DNA of 64,000 bases from Cucumis sativus (lineage: Eukaryota > Streptophyta > Magnoliopsida > Cucurbitales > Cucurbitaceae). A program made the translations under genes and the position numbers. The stretch is taken from NCBI RefSeq assembly GCF_000004075.3, contig NC_026660.2:5828001-5892000 (forward strand), read 5' to 3'. Below the pieces are notes generated by a model that worked only from the letters and a program-made list of their open reading frames with translations, was not told the DNA's origin and searched no databases. Of the stretch, positions 1 through 10,539 are shown piece by piece (position 1 is the first letter of the stretch; each line of letters opens with the position of its first letter).

Positions 1-164
1 TATAATTTAATATGGGGCTCCCTTTTAATATAATAGTATTACGTAAATGGTGCTGTTGCGTTTTTCTGAATTTTTTTTGTTTTTTTTAATTGAAAATGTT
101 AGTCTGATAATTAACCTGGTTTGCAATATCTTGTTACAGACTAATTGTTTCAGTTTGTGGCATA

Positions 165-216
165 TAACTGTTTGACTTATGTGCGACGTGTAACTGTTTC
201 ACTTATGTGTGACATA
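165..216. repeat. 26-bp tandem duplication before a splice acceptor
   Basis: Two adjacent 26-bp copies (165-190 and 191-216) begin with TAACTGTTT and continue ACTTATGTG. They lie in the intron directly before the first visible DRP1 exon. A further copy of the acceptor context (TTGTTACAG then CTAATTG) lies at about 131-147, repeating the true acceptor at 221-238. Confidence 0.8.
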
Positions 217-229
217 TCTCTTGTTACAG

Positions 230-3200
230 CCTAATTGCATCATTCTGGCCATTTCTCCAGCAAACCAGGATCTTGCGACATCTGATGCAATTAAAATTTC
301 TCGTGAAGTAGATCCAAAAGGTGAGACAGAAACAAGATTCTTTTGGATTATGTAAAATGAATGTGTGCCTACCTTTACATTAAGCATGCATGACTTGATC
401 CATTGTTCTTTTGTTTGACCTCGGATTAGTTTTAAAAATTAGAATCTTTATATATGGCATTATCTACCTTGACTATGTTTTGATCAATTACACGTGACTT
501 GAGCCAAAGAGTAATCGTCTTCTTCTTCTTTTTGTTTTTTCTTTCTTTCTGTGAATTGAACTAGTTTTAGAAATCAGAGATGTTTTTTTAATTCTTACCC
601 TCTATGCATCTACCAGTGAAATTGTATATAGGTTTTTATTTTAATTGCTTGTTGGACTTTGTTTAGAGTTTTGTCCAGACTCTTTCCTTTTACTCTATAT
701 ATTTTAATGAAAAACTAGAAGAATTCATAAAGGGAAGAGAGAGAAAAAAATAAGGAAGGCCCAAGGCAAGAGGAGCCATAAAAACAAAGAACAAAGGTTC
801 TTTGCATCTTAGTTTGAGATAAAGGTAGTTTCCTTATACACGAGCTGGGTTGAATATGAAGGGATAAGAAACGTCAATTGGTCAATTTTGAAAGTGGTCG
901 AATATAAAAGAACTCATTTACACTTTGGTCATTGTTGGCCTTGGAACTGATACCAACTATAATGAATGGTCAGAGCCCTTGTTATTGGTAATTTTTCCTA
1001 CACGTATCTTGGCTTCCTTCCTGGGAAAAATTCTTGGTGTTTATCATTTTGGTATTGATCTCATGGAGAAGATCGGACAACGGCTTTCCCTCTTGAAAAA
1101 TTGTATTTTTATTTTTACAGAGGTAGGTTTACTCTCATCCAGTGGCAGATCTAAGATCGTCATTTTTTCCAACTTAAAATTTAAGACTTTAAATAATGAC
1201 GGGATATGGGATTGGACAACCACATGGATGGAGTTGTTTGGTAGAAGAAGAGCAATGCAGTTACATTGGACCTCGATGACAAGATCTTTTTGTTTACTTG
1301 CTAGGTCTTCATTAAAGCCCATTTTTGTAGTTTGTTGCCATTCTCTCCATTTTTGTGGGCTTATGTTTTTTGTATGCTCTTGTTTTCTATCATTTTCTTC
1401 TCAATGAAAGTCTGATATCTCATAAGAAAAGAAAATAAATAAAAGATTGAAGCTATTTGGAATTGGCTTGAAGGTATTTTGTTTTGCGGTCAACTATATT
1501 TTCCCCTTTTTTGTCCTAGTTCATGAAATTATTAAACTTTCAGGTGAGAGGACATTTGGAGTTCTGACGAAAATCGATCTTATGGACCAAGGGACAAATG
1601 CAGTTGATGTACGTGTGGCGGCCTAAAGTTCCAGTTGCAACTTGTCTATTGCAGTATCTTGTTTAATATGTCTATTACAGATATTCACATCAATGCTTGT
1701 TGGTTGAAAAAGGTCTTGATAATGTTCTAACTTTTTTGTCTACAACGGCTGCCCTGAAGTTAGATCAATTTCACCCACCCAATAATCAAACTCATTCAGA
1801 TCAAGATTTAGTACTAGCTGAAACAAAGGTGTAGAATCAAGTAGATATATGCCAGATTGTTCACCAAATTCATAGAGAACAAATAAAAATAAAAAGCTCC
1901 TCAAGAATGGGATTTTTCCATGAAGAACGGTTCTCTTATCGTTAAGATCCTCAGTGGGATTTTTCAACTATGCTTTCTCTTCTTTATATAGTACTTTTAT
2001 AGCCTAAGCCTGAGAAGACCATTTCACTTTATTGCCTTCATAAGGGGAACTTTCCTGCATTTCCTTCTCTGTTTTGGTTTGGTCATCACTTTCCCTCCAT
2101 CTTGTTTTTGCTCACTTTTGGAAGGTCAAGTTCTTTGTCTTGTGAGGCCTAGATGATGAATATCAATTGAAAATGGTTGTAGCAAGTTATTCAAATAAGT
2201 AATTTTTTGGGTGTTTAAATTTTCCTCTTTCCTCGGGATATTTGAATGACTAATTCTTCTGTTATTTTTTAATAAATAAAAATAAATTTACTTACGGGTT
2301 TGCAGATTTTAGAAGGAAGAGCATATAAACTGCAGTTTCCTTGGATTGGTGTTGTTAATCGTTCACAAGCTGATATAAATAAAAGCGTTGATATGATTGC
2401 GGCTCGTCGTAGAGAACGTGAGTATTTTGCTACTAGTCCAGAGTATCAGCACATGGCCAGCAGGATGGGTTCTGAACATTTAGGGAAGATGCTTTCAAAG
2501 GTACAGAATTGCCCATGCAGGTTAACATTATCATTTTAATGATCACATGATTTTTTTCTTCTTTGTTTGTTATGTTTACAACAACATTTTCCATCAATCG
2601 CTCCAATTTTCAAGGACGAAAAAGATTTAAAACCTTTTTTTTGTCTGCTGAACTGCCAGTGAATTCTTACCTATTCTGACATTTGCTAGTCTTGTTTGGA
2701 TGACTAATTTGAAAAGCGTGGGTGGAAAAAAATTTTCAGCATCTGGAATCTGTCATCAAGTCTAGAATTCCAGGCCTTCAGTCTCTTATTAACAAAACTA
2801 TCGCTGAATTGGAGGCAGAGTTGAGTCGTCTTGGAAAATCCATTGCAACTGATACTGGAGTAAGCATTTTAAAATTGTCCACTTCTTACTGTTTTGATTA
2901 CTTTGAAGCCATTTTTTTGCCGCAACTTACTAACACATAAATAAGTGCCTGGTAGATGTGTTTTGAGGGGTTTTATTCGTAAAAGAAAGCTACATTTAAT
3001 TGAATATTCAAAGTTGAAAAGAAGAATAGAACGAATGAAATGAAAAAGGAAAAATGAAAGACGATTTTTTTTTGAGAAAAAAATCTGTTAGTTTTACAAG
3101 GAATTAAGGAGCATAGTCATTAAAGTGAAAGTTTAAAAAGCTTAGCTGCCTTCTTAAGAGGCCAGAGGGTTTCCATTGGCCATACTGAGCTTGCCTGCCT

Positions 3201-6200
3201 TCTTTTTCTTTTAAAGAATAAAAAATAGGAGATATTACCCGAATGGAAGGAAAAGGAAAGTATCTCCATCCTATAGAAAAAAAATGATAGTTGTAAATTT
3301 AACCGTTAGATGCAAAATAATTAAGTATATAGTAACATTTTTAAAAAATTGCAAATATAGCAAAATTTATCAAATTCTATCAATGATAGAAGTCTATCAC
3401 TGTTAGACCATGTTGTAAATATTGATATATCATTGATAGATTATACAAATCTATCCGTGATACATATCTATCAGCGATAGTTTTGCTATATTTGCAATTT
3501 CTTTTAAATGTGCTATATCCTTAATTATTATTCTTAAAATGGTCATTAATTATAATTATCCAAAAAAACAGAAAGATACTAGGCTTCGGTTTAAAATTTG
3601 GGTAATTATAATTGATGGTCATTTGAGTAATAATAATTAAGGATATAGCAATATTTTAAAAAAATGCAAATATAGCAAGACAATTAGTGATAGACCAATA
3701 TTTACAACATAGTCTATCGGTTACCATCGATAAAATTTGATAAATTTTACTATATTTGCAAATTTTTTTAAATGTTGCTATATACTTAATTATTTTGAAT
3801 CTAATCGTTAAATTTGCAACTATCCTTTAAGATTTTGGTTATCCATTTTGGACTTGGATTAAAATTTTGCTATAGACCACAAATAGTTTTTCAATTATTC
3901 TATCTTTAAAAATCCCTCCAAAAAAGTATAATTTTCTTCAATTTTATTGTAGCTCCATTTATGCAACATTTTCCACCCCTAGTTTCTCAACTGGAAGAAT
4001 ACATTCATTCTACTAAAGTTGCATGGTTTGTGTTTATGCATTTTCTCCCCTCTCCTTGCACTGTTTTGCCATTTTTCAATCAATAAATAAATAAAATACA
4101 AAAAGAAAAAGGGAATGGTTTTGCCATTTTTCTTGCACTGTTTCAACTGGGTAAGGGTTTTTTGAACGATCTGATGTCAGTCTAGAAATGTAAAAAAAGT
4201 GATTTTCTATAGTTTTCAAGGGAAATTTACCCTGAAATTTAATTCTTTTATAAATCTCAAACATATTGGAAAGTGTAGAGGAATCTACAAGAACATCTAT
4301 GAAAGGATAATCGCTTTTTGTGAATGATGTACATCGATTGATTATATACTAATTCCAAAGTTTAAAAATAAACAGTAGCTGGAAGAATTATTCAGCATTT
4401 AGTTTCTCATTCCTATGTGAATTGTAGCTTCTACAAACTATTGTGTAGTGTTAAGCACTTGTAACGTTGCATTCCCTCCAATCCCTCCTAATGCAGGGAA
4501 AATTATATATGATCATGGAAATTTCCCGCACATTTGATCAGATATTTAAAGAACATCTAGATGGCGTGTATGTATATGTGATACTCCATTGCTTATCCTA
4601 TTTTTATTAGTGGTTTTAATCATATCTGGAATGATTGCCTTTCCAAACGTGTTTGATTCTCTAGACGCCCAGGTGGAGAGAAGATTTATTCTGTGTTTGA
4701 CAATCAATTCCCGGCTGCTTTAAAGAGATTGCATTTTGACAAGCATCTTTCTATGGACAATGTTCGAAAGATAATAACTGAAGCAGATGGATACCAACCT
4801 CATTTAATTGCACCTGAACAAGGGTATCGCCGGCTTGTTGAATCTACCTTGGTAACCATTAGAACTCCTGCAGAGGCAGCTGTAGATGCGGTAACACTTT
4901 TTTATTGCTCATCATAATTAAAATGAGGAACCAACCGTATATCTTTTTTCTCACCTGACAAATGCATCACATGGTTCAAAGTATTTGTTAAACAACTCCG
5001 GAGGATCTTATGACAGGTCATGGATTAGGATTATATTGTTTATCCATGCAAAAATAGATAGTGGGAGTATCTGTTTTTTAAGTGCTTTCAAATTTCAGTT
5101 GTTATGCAATTAGTTGGTATTTTTATTGACTAAATGTTATAAACATTTTAACTCTATGGAGATGTTCACCGATCAAGAATAGGCAAAAGTAATTTTTAGT
5201 TTCAATGCTGCATGGGATGAATATTAAAATTACTGCACAAATTTCTAGGTAAGTAGTATTAGTTATATTATTTACATCTACGAGTTCTTTCTTTTGCACC
5301 ATTTTCATTTTATTGAGGCATGATATTCCTTTTCCTTCAGCCTGTTTATATATGATATGTTTAGATATCACGAATCAACTAAAATGTCTCATTCTCCAAA
5401 TTGAGTTGCACTCTCATTTATTTACTAAATTTAAATAATACACGTAATAAATTTTTTTAGGAATATATACTTTTGGTTTTTGACGTTTGAGATTGATGTC
5501 TATTTGATCTCGTAATTTAAATGGTCTTTGACTTAATTTTAACCCAGTGGAATTTTAACTAGGCTGTATACCATGACGTGGATTAGCTCAATTTTGTTTG
5601 ATTATGTGGCAAATAAACTCCAAGTGTTAATTTTTCTTTAAAAGAACAGTAAACCCTTGACTAATAGTTAACATGGTCTAAAATAATTTTTAATGTTTCA
5701 AAATTCTCTTCATCTGCTAAGTAGACTAGGCGTTGACTGCTTATGTCCATACTAGACCAGTTGTTGTAGTCCGCCAGCCGTCTCCCACCTGCCACAGGTT
5801 GCCAAGTGGTCAAAATTTATGGTGTCATGCAATGGTCTTTAGATCTAAGATCGAGAAATTTGCTATCTATTTGAAAGATGGAGTATTTCAAGAGTAATCT
5901 AGCTTTCAAATTTTAGTAAATTTCTTGTGAAACGAACTTCTTTCTTGATGGCTGGTGGTCAAGTATTAGTGTTAAGATTAATCCAAATGGATAAATAACA
6001 AAGTTTTAGTTGAAACGGTCCTGGTTTAAAGTAGTTCTAAACCTGTCATTGACAGACATTTTCTCTTTAACATACAATTTTATTTATTTAACTTAACTAA
6101 TATTCATCAATTCCTGCTCGTGCTTGCTTTTTCACATCTATGTTTATTACTGCAGGTTTTTTCTCTTCTTAAAGACTTAGTGCAGAAGTCTGTCAGTGAG

Positions 6201-8075
6201 ACTACGGTAAGTAGTGAACTATGAGTCCGTACTTACATGGTCTTTATAAGTTTTCGTGATGAGTCCTCTCTCTCTCCCCCAAACTCCTAGCTCCAATTTT
6301 GCTAGTTTTTAATATAAACGACTTAACAGTTTTCTTCTCTCACTTTGGTCTCATCCAGGAGTTAAAGCAATATCCTACCTTGAGAACAGAGGTTTTGAAG
6401 GCAGCTATTAACTCATTAGAGAGGATGAAGGAAGAAAGCAAGAGAGCCACCTTACAACTAGTGGATATGGAGTGTGGTTACTTAACTGTTGAATTTTTTC
6501 GCAAGCTTCCTCAAGATGTTGAGAAGGGTGGAAATCCAACACATTCGATTTTTGATAGATACAACGATTCTTATCTCCGGCGAGTTGGTAAGCAGAAATA
6601 CCAACATTTCTTTTCCCTGTATAGCAATGGACTAGAGATATCCCCCCCCCCTGGCCTCAATCACAAACTAAGAGGAACATAAAGTATTTTGGGCCCCGAA
6701 TGTTTAACATACGGTCTTTTTAGCATGTGAGTGACATCAAGTCATTGCGGACTTGAGGTTTTAATGAGAAAAAATGAATAGTGTAAGCACTTAAGAGAAG
6801 TTTGTTTTGTGTAGCAATTAAGGTTTGCTCCTTCCTTTACAGGATCCACAGTGTTGTCCTACGTCAATATGGTTTGTGGGACTCTGAGGAATTCTATTCC
6901 AAAATCAATAGTATATTGTCAAGTCCGGGAGGCCAAACGCAGCTTGCTCGATCATTTCTTTGCAGAATTGGGTACAAAGGAGGTAAGAAACTCACCATCA
7001 TCTCGGCTTCTCATGAAATAGAAAATAAGTGAAGGGTCAAATTACAATTTTAGTCCCATCTATTTTACCCTTTTAACTTTCTTCTTTTCTAGTTGCTTTC
7101 CACGTAGTTATTATTCCTATGCTTTTATTAAAGGCTAAAGCATATCAGATGTCTAGGTACTAGGAAACATAGTAGAAATCCTCCATCATGCCAAGTTATA
7201 TCGATAGATGTGGCCCAATGGACTCAATGATGTGAGCTTTTGTTTTAATGTAAAGTTTAGCTAAGTCACATTAGTCGGGAACATAGATGTGAGCTAGATT
7301 GGGAGGACTAGTCTCATTTAAAGAGCTATTTGTCAGAGATAAAAGTTTATAAGTGGTAGATTTTGGAGCATTTTTAAATATAGTAAAAGTTTATAAGTGA
7401 TAGATTTTGGAGCATTTTTAAATATAGTAAAATAAACTAAAATATTTATCTGTTGTAGCAAAATTTTGGATTGACAGAAACTTAATATCTTTTATCATTG
7501 TTTATCAATATCACTAATAGAAGCATATTTAAGTTATAAATATTTTGTCAAATTTGCTATTTTTTTGACAATTCTCCATAAATTTTACTATATTTGCATT
7601 TTTTTAAAAAATTTTGATGTATACTTAACTATTATTTCTAAAATTGCCACCAATTATAATTACCCAATATAATTTTAAAAGCCCAATGTGCCAAGTTAGA
7701 AAAGTTGTAAGGGTGGAAAGATTTGAAACCGAAACCTCTTGTCCATGAGTACAAATAGATGTGTCAGTTGAGTTGAGCTTTAAGTTTAGACTTTTGTTGA
7801 TAAAATCATGGTAGATACAAGCCTAGTTTATTCTTGTATCTTGCACCTAAATAATGCTGTAAACTTTCACTCTCATTTTATAGTCCAAAAAAAGAAAGAA
7901 AAGAAAAGGAAGATTCCAACTCTGATTTTGCCAATTATTTTGACAGTCGAAACAATTAGGGAAATTGTTGGATGAGGATCCTGCCATCATGCAACGAAGA
8001 ATTTCAATTGGGAAGAGGTTGGAGTTGTATAGAAGTGCCCAATCCGAGATTGATGCTGTTTCTTGGGCTAAGTAA
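230..8075 (+). CDS. DRP1A: Dynamin-related protein 1 (DRP1A/B type), 5' partial
   Basis: Large GTPase that, in the plant DRP1 family, acts at the cell plate and in clathrin-mediated endocytosis. Ten exons are visible: 230-320, 1544-1608, 2306-2500, 2740-2859, 4497-4567, 4665-4890, 6156-6206, 6359-6587, 6843-6982, 7947-8075. All introns are GT-AG and the exons sum to 439 codons including TAA. The first roughly 180 residues (P-loop, switch motifs) lie left of the window. Visible are the G4 motif LTKIDLMD, the G5-region VNRSQADI, the dynamin middle domain, and a C-terminal GED containing [20 protein letters not shown], ending IDAVSWAK. There is no PH or proline-rich domain, as expected for DRP1. 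The stretch [17 protein letters not shown] resembles Arabidopsis DRP1A/B rather than DRP1C/E, from memory, so the subgroup is less certain than the family. Introns hold LINE and MITE remnants. Confidence 0.95.
960..1440 (+). mobile_element. LINE (L1-type) 3' remnant in a DRP1 intron
   Basis: Broken reading frames on the plus strand resemble the end of a plant L1-type reverse transcriptase. In shifted frames one reads [15 protein letters not shown] and RGRFTLIQW, which match the YLG.PLGGN / LSLWK / GGRLTLIQ block of the family. The segment ends in a tail around 1360-1440 (ATGTTTTTTGTATGC, then CTCAATGAAAG and an A-rich run) typical of plant LINE 3' ends. It is frameshifted and 5'-truncated, so not functional. 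I saw no clear target-site duplication. Confidence 0.6.
3288..3833. repeat. Palindrome of two inverted MITE-like units
   Basis: Two AT-rich units, about 3328-3531 and 3637-3799, each have terminal inverted repeats of roughly 45 bp (AATTAAG(T/G)ATATAG at one end, TATA(T/C)(C/A)CTTAATT-like at the other). The units sit head to head. The outer flanks (GATAGTTG(T/C)AAATTTAAC at 3288 and its complement ending at 3833) and the inner flanks near 3540-3560 and 3600-3625 are also complementary, so the whole stretch is a long inverted repeat around a short centre near 3560-3600. It lies in DRP1 intron 2860-4496. Confidence 0.8.
7341..7428. repeat. 44-bp tandem duplication
   Basis: Two directly adjacent 44-bp copies, 7341-7384 and 7385-7428, differ at one base (AAGTGGTAGA against AAGTGATAGA). 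They lie in the last DRP1 intron at the edge of an AT-rich dispersed repeat. Confidence 0.9.
7372..7670. repeat. AT-rich dispersed repeat (TAGCAAAATTTTGGATT family)
   Basis: The segment carries family hallmarks seen several times in this window: TTTTTAAATATAGTAAAAT, then TAGCAAAATTTTGGATT, then TTTACTATATTTGCA and a final TAATTATAATTACCC. Related but diverged copies lie at about 28255-28750, 29600-29790, 52005-52175 and 54430-54690, and the units of the 3288-3833 palindrome share the ends. It is probably a degenerate non-autonomous DNA transposon family, but I see no intact ends here. Confidence 0.55.
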
Positions 8076-10539
8076 CACAAATTATCAACAAAACAAAACA
8101 GATCCCTCTCCATCATTGAATGAAGTATGGTTTCTTTTCAACAAACACCCATTTATTTATATTCTTTATAACTTTATTAATCATAAACCCAAATCTTTCA
8201 ACTGGAACTTCATAAATTTGGTGTTCGGTGAGATAAAGCTTTACCAACCTAAATCCTTCAGTTTTGTTTGCTCAAAAGATCATAGAATTTTCAATTTTAT
8301 GTCAGCAGGTTTTAAATTTCAATTCAAAAACTTATGTAAACCGTTTTAAAATATAGAGATTAAATGGAAAGCATTTTAACGTGAAAATCTATGGAAAAAA
8401 ACGATTAGCTATCAAACGAACATAAATGATCATTTTTGTGTTTTCTCAAATTCTATAACTAATTTTTCTATATCGATAGATCTCTAAATTTTAAAGAAGA
8501 AAAAAAAAACCATAACCAAATCCTAGACTTCAATTGTCTTTTAAATAAGTTCACAAGTTGCCAACATAAAGTGGGTATATTTTACTAAAAGTACAAACGT
8601 ACAAATCCCCTTTTGTCACATATGGTTAAATTGAAAATCATAATAATAATTAATCTTCTACTTTTAACCTAGATTTGGAACACGAATAATCCATACAACA
8701 AATAATACAATACTAACTTTCTGTTTTTCATCAAGATGAGACATCTAAAGTGTTAAATATTGAACGTCCAAAGAGGTGTCAATCTGATTAAATTGTTTGG
8801 ATGCGCCTCCTGACCCTATAGTTTTCCCATTTCTTCCTTTCTTTTTCTTCTTTATTGTTCTCTTTATATAAATGTCTTGTATTTAGAGTTCTTATTAATA
8901 AAAAACATTTGTCTCCGTTTCAAAAAAAAAAAAATTGAACGTCCACATTGTCAATTCACATGAGCTATAACTTTCATAACTCCTATTTCAAACAAATTAT
9001 ATACTAGGGAAAAGGAATTCATACTATCTTCAATGTGAAAAAGGTAAATTTTAAAAACTGTTGAATTCATAAACTAAATGAACAATGAATTTATATATCA
9101 TTTGACACATCTGTCGTCAAATTATGGATGGGAGTATAGGAGTAGTACTAAAAAATTCCTCTTATATTCCCACATATCTTCTGCTCACTTCAACTAAACA
9201 TTCTAACTTTGAGAGAAGAATCCAAAGGAAACCAAATGTTACACTTCTATCATATAAAATTTCCAAATACTAAAATTTAGACCACAAATATGGCAAATTA
9301 AAACATTTCAAAATCAGACATTATTAGGAAGTTGAAGATATTAATGGGAACAATTCCTTATTCTTTTGGCTCATTGTTATGTCATTAGAACATAAAAAAG
9401 GTTCTAATCAACTTGATCATGAAGAAGAAGAAGAAAAAAAAAGGAATGAGAAGTTTATGGGTCAAACATAAATGAAATAATCAGTGGTATACACTTTTAA
9501 ACTAACCCTACCAAAATCACAGCTATCACTATCCCAAAACCAGAAACCAACTTATCTTTGAACGAAGCAATCCAATTTTCCAACGATATAATGAAGAATC
9601 ACCTCAAGAGCTGTTTGATTCTTCACCACATGTTTATCATGCTTGCACATCGAGAAAATACCATATAATAAAGCTGCAGCTGAAAAGTTTAGGAAAATTG
9701 CATCAAATGACAGAAACATTTAGAAAAAAATAGCTTATGACACTAATTTTTTGCATATTACGAATATAACAAAATTAATGATATCAAACGGTAATCATAG
9801 GACTATCGGAACTATCAAAGACTATTAGAGAGTCATCACTCTTAAATTTGCTACTTTTGCAAATTTAGAAAATATTATGACATGGGCTCGATTGTCATAA
9901 ATATTTTTGCAAAAACCCCAAAAGTTTAACCCTCTATTTATAGAAGATTTAACCCTGCCAATCCAATTACCAGAAAACTACTTACTTAAACCTAACTAAC
10001 AACTAATAAAACTCCAACCTAAGAAATCGTAGCACCAAAACTAAAGCCTATGAACACCAACCAACTCTTTAATTTGTTCTTTTAGTGGCAAATTATGGAA
10101 CCAAACTTTGACCCTGATGACGATTAGATTTATAATATGGGGGTAACATTTAATTAAGAAATAGAAAATGGCTGACTACTTCAATTAATGGAGACATGAA
10201 TCAACCTTAAGATATAGACTTCCTATATAGGACGTAAATGCTAGTTTGTATACTTGTAAATTATATCAGAGAAATATTTTGTTTATGCTACAAAAGAAGA
10301 ATGTTTTCTTATAAAGATGATGAAGATAAAAGTCTCTTATAGGTTGTGCTTTAGAAAACAAACCTCAATTGTTCTCTGAGTTTGTTTGAATCATGAAAGT
10401 GACAAGGCAGGGATGATACGTAGACATGAAGCCAGAAGACATCCAGTTCCAGTAACTCGATTTGCTTAGAGGATATAATATCAGCAATATCCTTCTCTAT
10501 CTTTGAACAATCTGTCTTCAAGTATGACACAACCCACAG
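8076..10539. other. Spacer between convergent DRP1 and REC1 3' ends
   Basis: AT-rich non-coding sequence holding the 3' untranslated regions of the two convergent genes, a short poly(A)-tailed insertion at 8771-8933 and a weak AT-repeat remnant near 9745-9885. I see no supported gene in it. Confidence 0.7.
8759..8945 (+). mobile_element. Short poly(A)-tailed retro-insertion with 12-bp TSD
   Basis: The 12-bp sequence ATTGAACGTCCA occurs at 8759-8770 and again at 8934-8945. Between them is a 163-bp segment ending in TTTCAAAAAAAAAAAA, with a T-rich region and AATAAAAAAC near the tail. This is the structure left by target-primed reverse transcription, so a 5'-truncated LINE or a SINE. The tail resembles plant LINE 3' ends, and no pol III boxes were recognised, so truncated LINE is preferred. 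Confidence 0.8.

Noticed and set aside
925-1407. 160-residue plus-strand ORF in a DRP1 intron
   Set aside because: It mixes fragments of LINE reverse transcriptase in shifted frames and lies between well-supported DRP1 exons.
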